Source: Calamus simplicifolius (Eukaryota; Streptophyta; Magnoliopsida; Arecales; Arecaceae). Taken from it: DNA of 64,000 nucleotides. The stretch covers positions 520,004 to 584,003 of the forward strand of contig UESW01004555.1 in NCBI GenBank assembly GCA_900491605.1, read 5' to 3'. Position 1 is the stretch's first letter; the number at the start of each line of letters is the position of its first letter. Shown one piece after another: positions 46,401 through 58,379 of this stretch. Below the pieces are notes generated by a model. It ran no database searches and had not been told where the DNA came from. It saw only the letters and a program-made list of their open reading frames with translations. The translations under genes and the position numbers were made by a program.

Positions 46401-47067
46401 GGTCGGGCCGAGCTTCGTTCAGCAGTACCTCCTCTAGCTCTTCGACTGGTTCTCCTCGTTGCTCGGCAAAGTCCTCCCGAGCGTCCAGCTCATCAACCTC
46501 GGGCAGTTTGGACTGAAGGCTGGTAACGAAGCACTGCCGAGCTACAGCTTGGTTTTCTCAAACTACTCCCACTCCCCATCTGGTAGGAAACTTCATTGCT
46601 AGATGCGGGATGGAGACAGCGGCTCTAAGGAACATCAGGCCGGGTCTCCCAAAGATTGCATTGTAGGGCGACCGAAGCTTGGCCACCAAAAAATCTATAT
46701 GAACAGTGGCGATACAGGGCTAAGTCCCCGCGCGGACCGTCAAGGTCACGACTCCCTCTAAGACAATAACATCGCCGGTGAACCCCATTAAAGTGGAGTC
46801 CACGTTTCGGAGATTCTCCATGAACAGTTTCATCTTCACAAACACATCAAGATACAAAACGTTGACAGAGCTCCCACTATCAATAAGGATTCGGTCTACA
46901 TCATAATTGTTCAGATTAAGGGATACAACCAACGCATCGTCATACGGGAACTGTATCTCCTGGAGGTCATTGTCGGAGAAGGAGAGCCCATTAGTCCGCG
47001 CTCTCTTTGGCGCTGAGCCTTCTTCATCATCCCGCCAGCTCGACGGACCATCAACCGTCTCGATCAC
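46401..47067 (-). pseudogene. Gypsy aspartic protease and linker
   Basis: It would process the polyprotein. The frame reads FPYDDALVVSLNLNNYDVDR then ILIDSGSSVNVLYLDVFVKM (DSG active site) and DSTLMGFTGDVIVLEGVVTL. A TAG follows TVRAGT near 46,722, beyond which YNAIFGRPGLMFLRAAVSIP and HLAMKFPTRWGVG continue, then a TGA near 46,557. The pattern is typical of plant gypsy protease. Confidence 0.78.
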
Positions 47068-48273
47068 ATTGATGTGGTCGGCGACCTGAGGATTCGGAGG
47101 AGGAGGTTGCTAGGGCTCAGGCTGGCGATCGGATCGGTGCTTGTCCGAGCCCTTGGACTCCTTCCTTGTCAGCTCGGTGCGGGCAGCCCTCCGCGATTCC
47201 TCGACTGTGGCATACTTGTTCGCCAAGGCCATCATATCGGAGAGGTTCGGAGGGTAGCTGACCTCCACGCCAGGTAAAAGTCACTCTCCTTTAACACTGC
47301 CTACTAGGGCGGACATGGCCACCTTATGATTAAGGTGGTCCACTTCCAACATGGCCGTATTGAAACGGCCAAGATATTTCTTCAAGGACTCCCTCTCTCT
47401 CTGCTTAACCTCAGAGAGGGAGTCAGATCTCCGCCGGTGATGACGGCTGCTACGGCTGCTGACGAACTCGCTGATGAAGAGGTGGCTCAGCTCGTCAAAT
47501 GAACCAACAGAATCTGGTTTTAAGGCATTGAACCAGGTTCGGACGGACCCCCTGAGAGTAGAAGGGAAGGCGTGGCAGAGGATCGCATCTGATGCCCATG
47601 GAACATCATGATCGATCGGAAGCTGCTGAGGTGGTCGTCGGGATCGAAGGATCCATGATAGGGCTCGATGGCGGGCAGCTTGACATGGAAGGGAATCACT
47701 TCATGATCTCCTTAGAGAAGGGAATGCCTTGCTCCGCTTTATGCTGAAGCGGATGGGCTTGCTTGGCGGCATCCAACTCCTGACGCATCTCCCGGAGTTG
47801 TTGGCGGATCTTCTCAAGCACAACAGGAGGAGCTGAGCGAGGAGAGAAATGAGACGGTGTCGAGTCGTGACGAGAGAACACCGAAGAAAGGGATCGGGCC
47901 CGGCGAGATTGGGGAAGATCCTTGCCGTAGACCCCTTGGGGGGATGGCTCAGCTTCCCTAGGGCGACGAGGGGGTCTGCAACCCTATGCGGACCGGAAGA
48001 AGAGATCGCTGGATGAATAGGGGCCGCGTTCTCCTCAGGAAGGTACGGAGTGGGCGCAGCCGGATGGAGGGCTTCAAAGCGCCCCTGGATTAGGTGGGCC
48101 AGAGCTTGGACCTGCTGGACCAGCGAGGCAAACTGGTCCGGGGTCATTGGGGCTGCCGGTGGCGATGGAGTTTCAACTGGTGGTGGTGATGGTGCTACGC
48201 TGCTTACCGGATCAGGTCTTTGGGAGGCGACCTAGTCCCGGGCTTCGGAGGTAGCCTTTCTTCGATTGGCCAT
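47068..48273 (-). pseudogene. Gypsy gag, disrupted
   Basis: Gag would form the particle that packages element RNA. ATG at 48,271-48,273 (MANRRKATSEARD) is followed by a TAG at 48,232-48,234. The frame then reads MTPDQFASLVQQVQALAHLI. The Retrotrans_gag core is clear near 47,300-47,620: AFPSTLRGSVRTWFNALKPD, SVGSFDELSHLFISEFVSSR, KQRERESLKKYLGRFNTAML and EVDHLNHKVAMSALVGSVKG, then a stop. Further on is LSDMMALANKYATVEESRRA. At least two frame changes occur between 47,700 and 48,150. Confidence 0.78.
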
Positions 48274-48328
48274 GGGAGGAGTTCTCTTTCAGATCGAGAT
48301 CCTTATCTCCTAGATCACAAGTTTATGG

Positions 48329-49184
48329 GAGAAGGCTCTCGCTGAAGAGTCTCTCCAGGAGTGGCCTTTCGAGAGCTCCGAGTAGAGCGTTAGTGACGGA
48401 AAGGGGTGAGCAGAGGTAGAAGAAGAGTGGGCCAGTAATCAAGTGCGCATACCTAAGAAGTCGGAAGACGGTTCTATTTATAGAGGATTACCTGATTCCT
48501 TGGGGGCGTCGTGGGCTCGAAAGCCGTTAGGATTCGAATCCAGTTTGTTATGAGGTCAGTAAGATTCGTATCTTGTTAGTTAGAGGATCAATGGCTGGGA
48601 GAGCTGGTTGATGTCTTGAGATTCGGAGACGGTAAGGCTCCAGGACTCTAAGCCACTCTCGGGTATGATTTTTGTTTAAACTCTCCTGCGCCGGATTCCG
48701 CAGAGGTGCTTGAGTGCCCTGGTTTGGTCGGGGCACGAATAGCTCAGCTGGCGAGGCACAATGGATAGGAATGGCTCGGCTGAGGCCGAGAGATAGGAAC
48801 AACTCGGCAGAGGCCGAGAGATGGGAATAGCTTGGCTGAGGCCGAGAGATCGGGATAGCTCGGCTGAGGCCGAGATACAGGGATAGCTCGGCTGAGGCCG
48901 AGAGATGGGGATAGTTCGGCTGAGGCCGAGAGAGATGGGGATAGCTCGGCGGAGGCCGAGAGAGATGTTATAACTCGGCTGAGGCCGAGAGAGACGTCAT
49001 AGCTCGGCTGAGGCCGAGAGATGTGATCCGTGCCTTGGGAATCCTTGGCTCGCTGATGGGCTAAGGCGCCCCAATCCACCGAGGCTGATTCATCTCTAGC
49101 GGATATTGCACAGCAAGTGAGAGTCAGGGTTGATCCTAACCCCTTGCATGATTATTAATGTAACGACGATTTTACCCCTCAACA
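48329..49184 (-). repeat. LTR C (truncated 5' LTR)
   Basis: 856 bp homologous to LTRs A and B but missing about the first 170 bp of the plus-strand LTR, which is its U5/R end, together with the primer site. It ends CCCCTCAACA. TATAAATA (minus) at 48,475-48,482; the CTCGGCTGAGGCCGAG array at 48,773-49,021 has about nine units. Only about 55 bp separate it from the gag ATG. Confidence 0.85.
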
Positions 49185-49189
49185 CCACT
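49185..49189. repeat. Target-site duplication CCACT, right copy
   Basis: Matches 32,780-32,784 and directly follows LTR C. Confidence 0.82.
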
Positions 49190-49574
49190 CATGTCTGTGA
49201 TTTAGGATAAGCATTGATATTAACTATGGTATAGGAAAGGTGGCTGCTTGCTGATTTGAGGCTTCAGTTTTGAAGGAAATCTTAGATTGTATATTGTGGT
49301 TGATAATCGAGGAGCACGTAGAGTTGATTTAAGGTTTTGCTGATTAACTAGCTTAATTGATGTGATAATTAGGTTTAGGCTAGAAGATTTAGATGCTTAT
49401 AAGAGTTAGATCTAGTCGGTTAAAACTATTGGTTTTTTTTTAAAAAAAAGCAAAAATTTTTAGCTGGAAGGATTAGGGGAGGGAACTTTTGGTTATTGGT
49501 TAAATAACATTTAGAAGGATATACATGCATGCATGCAAGTATATATATGATGGGTATTTAAGACAAAACAATGA

Positions 49575-49615
<41 letters not shown>

Positions 49616-52600
49616 TCCTAAATTCAATCATGATGGAATTGAAACGTTACTCATGTTGTCATACTAGATGTCCTTTAGACTTCTTGCAAAAAATAAGAAT
49701 CCTTCTCATATGAACTTGGTGTATCATATTACCTCCTTAAAATTCACTGCTAAAACTTATATATTAGCAAAATCAACAAAACAGAATTGATTCGCCCTTA
49801 GACTTCTAATTCTAAGCACTCAAACCTACTTCGTTGATTAAACATTGGATCATCATGGTGTTGATCCTTTTACTATATTGTATTAGGTCGATCCATTGAT
49901 GGTCTTTCATGTGGAGTGACTCTGGTAGATGAGATGGTCCATTGTTGTGTGACATGATGACTGTTATCACATCTGATCCATTGTGACTGCAATTAATCAT
50001 GGGATTAAGGATTAAATTGTTATATTGGAATAATCATGGAGTCTTCACTTTTTTTGTGCACATAACTCTTGTTCTTGCACAAATGGCTCCATCTCTTTCC
50101 CCACACATTCTATTTTTTAGTTTTGTCTCTTGTAAGTCTCGACAATACAGGCAACCTTGGTCTCGACAATACAGGCAATCTTGCTTTTCTGCCAGAACAC
50201 AGATCCAGTTGACTACCAAAGCTAAAAAAATGCTTTCATAAACTTTCCACATTTCATTTAGAACACACTCAGAGGTCTTGGTGTGCGTGGTCCTTAACCA
50301 ACTAGTACTTAGCATGCCAACAAGCTTTTGAAGCCTTTTTTTTAAAAAAAAATTTGTATTGTATTTTGATTTTTCTTTTACCATTTGATAGCATATCTTT
50401 GAGATTGGAAAGAGCCATTGAAATGCCCTTTTACAAACTCAAACATGAGTAGGGATAAACTAATCTGAATTCTGGGCATTGTTTATTTTGCATATTAGTT
50501 AATCAGACTTTATCTATGATAGAATTACTTAATGTAGATCTATGGTCTACATTTTAGATTATGCAGCCTATTAAATTTGTTGGATATCTATACAAGTCAA
50601 GAGATATGTTGTAGGAGCATTGTGAATATATTTATTCATTTTGTTAGTTAAATGCTACTTTTGTGAACAAACTAGTGAACAAGAGCATTAATAATAATGA
50701 CCCCTTGTTTAGGTCACTCATGAAGTAAAGAGTTAAAGCCCTTAAAGAAAGAATTCCATTAATTTAATATGATCAATTGCTGTTCTATGATGGTTTATGG
50801 ATGTTGTCCTCAGCTCACATCTTCGAAGATGTCCAAATTTTTGAAGGTCAACATTCTATAACATCATGATTTTGATTTTGATTTTTTTTTTAAAGATGTA
50901 TATGGGCCATAATCCCTCCACAAGGTAGAATCTCATAGATTAGCGCAGAAAGATCTCGAAAACTGATCCTTATTCTTCTCTTTGATGTTATCCTTGTGAC
51001 AAAGAGGAATCTTTTTTTCCTTTTCCATTCCAGATAAGTATTTTATCTAATCCTTAAAAGTAGATGATAAAGAGGAAGTTGATGGTCCTACCTTTTTGTC
51101 ATGATGATTGCCCCTCCCCAGACGCTATATCTTCTCAAGGGAAACAAGGGAAATGCTGAGAGTTCATTGATTATGTCAGTCCTGATAGACAGCTCATGGG
51201 TGCCAGCACTCTTTCAGGGTCCAGGCACATGGTCTTTTCATCATGGTTCATAATCAGATAAACTGTCATTTTTAATAAAAAGTTCTAGTTCTATTATTTC
51301 CTCTTTCATCCTATATCAAACATATCAACATCTTATATGCTAGGCCATGTCTGTGATTGAATAGATAATTGAAGCTTTCTTAAAACCAAATAATGTGTGT
51401 CAACATGTAAAACCTATGTAGTTCACCATATGATTCCTATAATCCACATGAGATCTTGATTCTGCTGGTACTTTACAAAAAACAAGTTGCACAAATGCTA
51501 GTTTGGGTGCCAACAAATATAAAACCAGTAAAACATTTGTCAAATGAATACCTATCTAAAATAGCCAAACTGGATCTTTTATTAATAAAAGAAACAAAAG
51601 TAATTTTATTAACATGGCTGAATAAGTATTGTAGTACCTATTACTTATAAGCCGTGGGGTTCAAAGCGGGTTTCAGAATCAGATGGTAACATAGCTTTGA
51701 CCACCATCTACCCTTATGCCGGGAAATTGATTATTGGTTTCCTTTAGTAATGCTGATTGGCATGATTTTACAATGTTGATTGGGTTCTTGAGGAGTTATG
51801 GAAGCAAAATGATGTTCAACATCTTGTAGCCTTTCACCAGTGCATAATTTATACGGTCATATTGGGAGTCATATCTCAAATGTTGTACTTAGCTGGCTCT
51901 AGAACTTGCTTACTCTAGGTTGGTGAACTGAGTGAGTTCTGAAACATAGTTTAAGTTATGAATATCAAAACACTTGATCCATGGTATACCATATCGATGC
52001 ATATCATTTTGTATCGAATGTACCGTACTATATTAATACTGAACCAACACTCAATATGAGGTCTTATGGAGTCTTAGTATGCTAAATCGACCCACGTGCT
52101 AGGCATGCCAACATTGTGTTAGGGTGGTATCGATACAGAGTCTGGTACCTATATTGTGAACCTTAACTTGATGTATGATATCCAAGTTATGAAAATTCCC
52201 TCATATTAATTAATTAGAATCCAATGCGAGGACAGTTTGACCTCTTGACCTTCCACTTTTTATGTAGGATTAAAAATCCAATACTTTCATGTAAAGTTAT
52301 GTAGAATGCTCTTCTAATTTGAAAATTCTTGCTAATATATTATTTGTGCCTTTATTTTGTCTCTTATCCTATATTTCATATTTAGTAACAAAAAGATTCT
52401 TTATGCATCAAATTCCTGCTGAAATTACTTCAACATTTTCATATTTTGATACAAATATAGGGAAAAAATGCTCATTAAGGTAATGACTGTAGCTACAAGG
52501 TTTTACATCTACAAACAAAGCTCTAGCTTGAGGTCCATCATACATTTCAACCTTACTGTCCATTATTATATATATAATGCTAATATTCCTGATTGGATGT

Positions 52601-53501
52601 TTGGATATTAATTTTCTTCTTTTAGGTTGAATAGCTAGAAGTCAAGGTAAAAGAAACTGGTAATAGGATAAAATGCGTTACAGCAGTCCTTTTTCATTGA
52701 GTTAGGTATTTCTCTTTGCACCTTGTGTTCAATATGCCCCCATGTGTTGATTTTTTGTTTGAGTGTTGGAGGATATCGGTATAAGAAGAAAGAAATTTGA
52801 ATGTAATATGTAGAAACAAGGCTGAATGGAAGGGAATTTATTTTCCTCATTTGTGATTTTGTCCATCAAACCTTTGTAGAAAACTCTTATCATTATCAAC
52901 AAATCATTTCTGTTGTATTTTGTCAAAGTAAAAAATCATTGTATTATCAACATATTTATTTTTATTTGAAAATAGAGATAGATTCTTTCGCGTATGTTGA
53001 CTCTATATTTTGATTTCTGATCAGTGGCATTTGTTATTTGTACCGGATGAGGCCAAGTAGTAAATTTTTTATCTTTTTCTCCCAATTTGTAACTCAGTTT
53101 GAGCAGTGGAAATCAAGTTGAGATAGGCAACAAAATTAAAGAGTAGAGCTGTCAGACTCTAATCAAGAAAGTTGGTAGATATTGTTGCAGTGATTGCATC
53201 TTGGTCAGGCATTTCTGTAGAAAAGCTGTAACAAAGAGGTGTGCAAATTGTCACTGGAAAGAAATTTCCAAACTATCAACCATGGATGGTGTTGTATCAT
53301 TGCCGAGCCATAGCACATGCTTTTACATCATGCTCATGTTTTGGCAGTAAAATTATAAATTCTCAGATGGCATGTATATGGATAGATCAGTGCTCTAGAT
53401 GGTGAAACACGAAGACAATGGGATTCCATGAGACAGTTTTTCGTCATTATTATCACTTGCTCCTAGCATGTGGGGTTTGGATTTGGACCTTATAATCTCT
53501 T
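49190..53501. other. AT-rich spacer, no gene recognised
   Basis: No exon, RNA gene or complete transposon was recognised. Noted inside: the AC microsatellite (49,580-49,613), a doubled TCTCGACAATACAGGCAA segment near 50,137-50,180, and a GGTATACCATATCG-type dispersed repeat near 51,960-52,150. Confidence 0.5.
49580..49613. repeat. (AC)n microsatellite
   Basis: An uninterrupted AC run of about 33 bases. Likely variable in length between individuals. Confidence 0.95.
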
Positions 53502-53622
53502 AACTCAACTCAACTTATCTAAGCCTTTTCCCAACTATATGGGGTTGGCTACATTAATCTACTTCCTCCACTCTGCTCTATTCAGGACTAAGTCGATATT
53601 CAGATTACAAATAGTTATATCT
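53502..53622 (-). mobile_element. RTE-clade LINE, severely 5'-truncated tail
   Basis: TTAACTCAACTCAACTTATC then AAGCC...ACTATATGGGGTTGGCTACA and CTCTGCTCTATTCAGGACTA closely match the 3' end of the RTE fragment at 12.94-13.06 kb, same orientation. Similarity ends after ACAAATAGTTATATCTCC, so only about 120 bp was copied. Confidence 0.75.
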
Positions 53623-53790
53623 CCATATTGATATTTAAATAATTTTGAGATGCTCTTTGGATTGAGCATTAAATTGTAGATATTGATTTAGCAACCTGCA
53701 CATGAGATGCACATGCCCATTAACTTGTCTTTTTTTTTTGGGTACAAAACGGGCCATCACATACCTTTGGTGCGAGGGCAGCCCAAAAGA

Positions 53791-56700
53791 TCAGAGAAAA
53801 GAAACATTAAAAAGGAAAGATGGAATCCTATCTCCCTGAGACCAACTCCACTCAATGGAGTGATGAGCTACAAAGGAGGCAACCCAGTCAGCCGCACAGT
53901 TTGCCTCTCGGTATACATGGCGGGCAACGGTAACCGCCGAGTCCTGCAGGAGCTGCCAGATGTCACGAAGGAGCGGGTGTACGCCGTCATGGTCCACCCT
54001 GTCCTAAATCCATTCAATTACAATGAAAGAATCCCCTTTAATGAAGATCCGCTGGGCCCGCAGTTGTTAGGTCGCTCTGCTGATGCCGGCTCAAGCAGCT
54101 CTGAGTTCAGCTTTCGGGACAGAAGAAGCCTAAAAGGATGTTCCACCAGTCGCCAATAGTCTTCCCTCATTGGATCGAATAACATACCCTGCATCACCGT
54201 TGGTACCACGGATGCTGCCATCAAAGTTCATCTTAATAAACCTCAGGGGTGAGGGCTCCCAGAAGATAGGTATCGCCCTAAGGGCCACTGCCGAAGCAGT
54301 ATGGGAGACCCAGGAGCCTGGGGTAGTCAGGGGAGTGACAACACGCCAAGCATCTGGCTCTCCGAATAGTCCAACAGACCGAGATGTCCTCAGCCTCGAA
54401 GGTCAGTGCATTCCTAGCCAGCCAGATATGATAGGCAATATAGGCAGTAAGGCAAGCTTGATGTGTCAAACTCTGGTGGAGAAATCGAAGAAAGGAGGAC
54501 ATATAATCTGTCTCGTCAATAACCCAAGGCCAACTCCCTGAAGAGCGTCATATTTGCCTCGCCCTGGAGCAAGTCAAGATAGCATGCTCGGTGGACTCAT
54601 CATAAACCCCACAAACCGGGCAAGATCCCGTAAGGTCCATGCCTCTCCCCCTAAGAAGAGCCGTCGTAGGAAGGCGATCCCACGCCACCTTCCAAAGAAA
54701 GATCTTCACACGTGGATGGATAGGGAGTTTCTAGATCCATGCTGCCATAAAGGAAATGTCAGATGATCCCCTACACAGGTTATAGAGGGAACTCGATGAA
54801 ACCTTGGGGAAACAGGACGAGTCCCATACCCTAAGGTCGTGCCCCCGGTGAAGTGGAATTGGGATGGCTAAGATCCTAGAAACAAGTTGGGGCCCAAACA
54901 ACGAAGATAGATCCTGGAGTCTCCAGGTCCTAGCATCATCAGTCAGTAGATCACTGATCCGAAGATTTTCAGCAACATCCACACTGACAAAAGTCAGCCA
55001 CCGAGACAAAGGGATCGAGGAGATCCAAGCATCCTGAGTAACATCGATAGTGGTCTTATCTCCCACCAGGCATCTGACATGGACCATAGCGATAGGGGCG
55101 TGGGCGCAAATCTTCTTCCAAACGGAAGAGCTGCCTCTAGCTGGCTGAATAGGGGCTTCCTGACTCCAAATACCATAGCGAGCTCTCATCACTCTACTCC
55201 ATAAGCAGTAAGGCTGGAGTAAATATCTCACAGCATGTCTGACAATCAATGCTTCCCTCCTTGCTAGAAGGGATTAGATTCTGAGGCCTCCATCTCTAGT
55301 AGGCCGGCAGACGGTGTCCCAATCAAGTAAATGAACACCATGGCCATCCTGTCTGGATCTCCAAAGAAAATTTCGAAAAGTACGTTCCAGCTTTCTTAGA
55401 CAGGATCTAGGAACCATAGTGTTGGCCAGAAGGTAGATAGAGATGGAGCAGAGTACGGACCGAATAAGAGTAACTCTGCCCATCATGGAGAGAGTAGCAG
55501 TATGAAAACCCTCAAGTTGATCCCGGACCCGTTGCACCATTGGCCTAACTTTCAACTTCCGCAAACATCTACCCGTTATGGGGACGCCAAGGTAAGTCAG
55601 AATCCCTTGCTGTTCTGAGATCCCTAGGCTGCTCAGAATTGCTAGCTTTGTTCGGGGATTCATTTTGGAACTAAGTATGACAGAAGATTTAAGTAAATTA
55701 ACAAGCTGTCCAGACTCCCGGTAGTAGGATTCCACAACATGTGCAAAACATCTGACATTCTGGATCGAGGCCTGGTCAATGAGAAGACAATCATCAGCAA
55801 AGAGGAGGTGAGTGAGAGGCTAGGCCCCAAGGGCAGTCCGATAGGGCTCCAGATGTGATTGCTGAACCGCAACTCCTAGAGCCCTGGATAGAGCATCAGC
55901 ACATAATATGAACAAGTAGAGAGACAGAGGGCACTCCTGACGTAGACTGATCACTGAAGGGAAATAGTCAGTCGCAGTGCTGTTCACGAGGTTGGCAAAT
56001 AAAGGCCCCTCCACACAGTCCATGGTCCACCTGATCCAAGTATTGGAGAAGCTGAAATCATGAAGGGTCCATCGGATAAAGTGCCACCTCATCCGATCGT
56101 AAACACGTTCCATGTCAAGCTTAATAGCCATAAGACTCCTCCGAGATGGGGCTCGCCTAAAGTCATGCATAAACTCCTGGGCAAGGAGGACATTGTCAGT
56201 AATACTCCAACCTCTGACAAATGCTTCTTGTTCAGGGCTAATAAGGTGAGGTATCATCTTCTAAAGCCGCCCAACCAACACCTTTGCACAGACTTTATAG
56301 ATGGTGTTGCATAAGCTGATCGGTCTGAAGTGGCTAGGGGAAGAGGCATCGGCTCTTTTGGGGATGAGGGTGATCAGGGTTTTCTTCCAATCCGCAGGGA
56401 TACCGAAATGGAACGCCACTTGAACTGCCTCAACAACCTCTCTCCCAACAATCAACCAATACTGCCTGAAGAAAAATGAAGGAAAACCATCCGGACTAGG
56501 GGCTTTATCCTCCCCCAAGGACCATATAGCATCCCGCACAATTCGGTAAGAGACAGGCTGGATCAGAAACGAGTTCTCCTGTTCAGTAACTTGTTCATCT
56601 GGCCATGGACCCTGAGTGGCAGCGCCATCAACTGGTGTCAGGCTCCACCTGGATCTGAAGTACTGGAAGAGCCGATCAGTAATCGCTTCACTTTCAATCA

Positions 56701-57870
56701 GTGTGGTACCATCTTCCTCCCTCAGCTGCCTGATCCAATTGATTGATCTCCTGACCATGGTTGCTTGATGGAAGAATCTGATAATTCGGTCCCCTTCCTT
56801 AATCCACTGCACATGAGACTTCTGTCTTCATAGGGTCTCCTGCTGTCTCAGAAGAGAGTGGTGGGAAGAGAGGCAATGGCAAAGTCTCCTAATATCCGAT
56901 TCCTGAAGGCCATCCTCCTGGACCTCTAACCTCTGGAGCTCAGCTATATCATCCTCCACCTTAGCGATCTGCCTGAAGGTATCACCTACGTCGATTCTAT
57001 TCCACCAGCGGAGTCTGCGCTTTGCCAGCTCCAACCGCCGAGACATTCGATATCTCGCATCACCGCTGATAGGCAGACTCCAAACAACACTAATCAGCTC
57101 CCATGATCTAGGGTAGAAAGTTCATAGTTTCTCAAAGCGAAAGGGGGGTCTCGGGGAACTCAAACGATTAGTAGTGATAAGGAGTGGGCAGTGATCAGAT
57201 GCAATCCTCAGTAGGTGCTGAACATGATATCCAGGGAAGCGTTATAGCCAAGTTGCCGATCCAAGGGCTCAATCAATCCTCTCCCAAACCTGAGCTGTAC
57301 CAGCCCAATTATTACACCAGGTAAAGCGGGAGCCCGTGAAGCCCATGTCAATCAGACCATTATCGGCTATAAACTCCCTAAACTCTCTGGAGTCAATGTT
57401 GTCCACATATTGTCTGTCTCCCATCTTCTCTGAGAGCCAATAATACAGTTAAAATCACTGACAACAAGAGAAGGAAAGCCCTTGGGAGACTAGCCTGGAA
57501 GTCTCCTGCCAGAGATCCCACCTGATTCTATGCTCTGTGCTTGCATAAACACCAGACAGGAGCCAGGAGGTACCCGCCTAATCCGAAACAACCAAAACAA
57601 TCTGCTGTTCGCATTGGTGAAATGCATCAACCCTTACTGAACCTCGTCTCCACATAACCAACATGCCTTCGGATAGTCCCCTGGACTCAATGGCATAGGT
57701 GCTCCACATAGAGTGAAGAAGACATCTCGTTCGCTCTAAACTCCTCCCCGACAATCGGGTTTCCAGCAGAATACAAATGTCAGGGTGATGCTGATTGAGT
57801 AGCCTATCAAAGGTTGGCCAGAATGCAGGTTTTCATGTGCCCCGAACATTCCATATCAGGAGCCTGGTCA
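53791..57870 (-). pseudogene. LINE ORF2 of the second copy
   Basis: Starting near 57,870 the frames read LLIWNVRGT then ICILLETRLSG (endonuclease). RT follows: MQWIKEGDRIIRFFHQAT, GEDKAPSPDGFPSFFFRQYW, LIPKRADASSPSHFRPISLC, IKLDMERVYDRMRWHFIRWT and SLYLFILCADALSRALG. Then LTYLGVPITGRCLRKLKV, TATLSMMGRVTLIRSVL and RHAVRYLLQPYCLWSRVM. The RNase H end reads RHVYREANCAADWVASF. Stops and frameshifts separate at least seven segments. In the palm motif preceding FADD, GLRQGCPLS reads SLRQECPLS. Confidence 0.82.
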
Positions 57871-58379
57871 TAGCTCCGAAGGAGGAAGGGCCGCTCCGCC
57901 GCCCCCTTTCGTAAGGTGCACAGTCGTCCTATCAGGTGGATCCTCTGCCATTATTTCTCCCTCATTTGTATCCTGGATAGCCTACCAAAGTCTGCCCACA
58001 TCTTCCTCATGGGTCAGATCCCGCGATGCCGGCTCCATTGCCAGCTCCGGTATCAAAGAGCTAGAACCCTCTTGAGGAATTGGGGCAAGCACGGTCATCT
58101 GGCTATCATTGGAATCCAAAGCTCCCGAGGCCCCTTCTGAGAAAACAAAAGGTCCCCGAGCATCCCTTGTACCAATATCTCTGACGGTGCCAATTCTTGA
58201 TTTACCGCCAATTGATTGCCTTCCAACTGGTGCCGTGCCGGAATTTGAAGTGGAGTTAGGAACCGGCACGCTGCCAATGCCACTGCCATTGCTAGCAGGG
58301 GAATGGGCCCTCTTGGAGTGAGACCGAGCTTTCCCCTTCAGGCCTTTCGTCAAACACAAGGTGGGTGCCTTAGCCACCG

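Larger units (their letters stand above)
32785..49184 (-). mobile_element. Compound Tat-like gypsy element with three LTRs
   Basis: The order in plus coordinates is: LTR A 32,785-33,611; short interior 33,612-34,686; LTR B 34,687-35,685; long interior 35,686-48,328; truncated LTR C 48,329-49,184. One CCACT duplication flanks the whole. Polypurine tracts at the left of both interiors, and gag-to-integrase order, show minus-strand orientation. Pol has a second RNase H between RNase H and integrase, and an antisense gene lies between integrase and the 3' LTR; both traits characterise the Tat lineage (Retand/Grande/Ogre group). Every protein region is disrupted. Confidence 0.85.
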
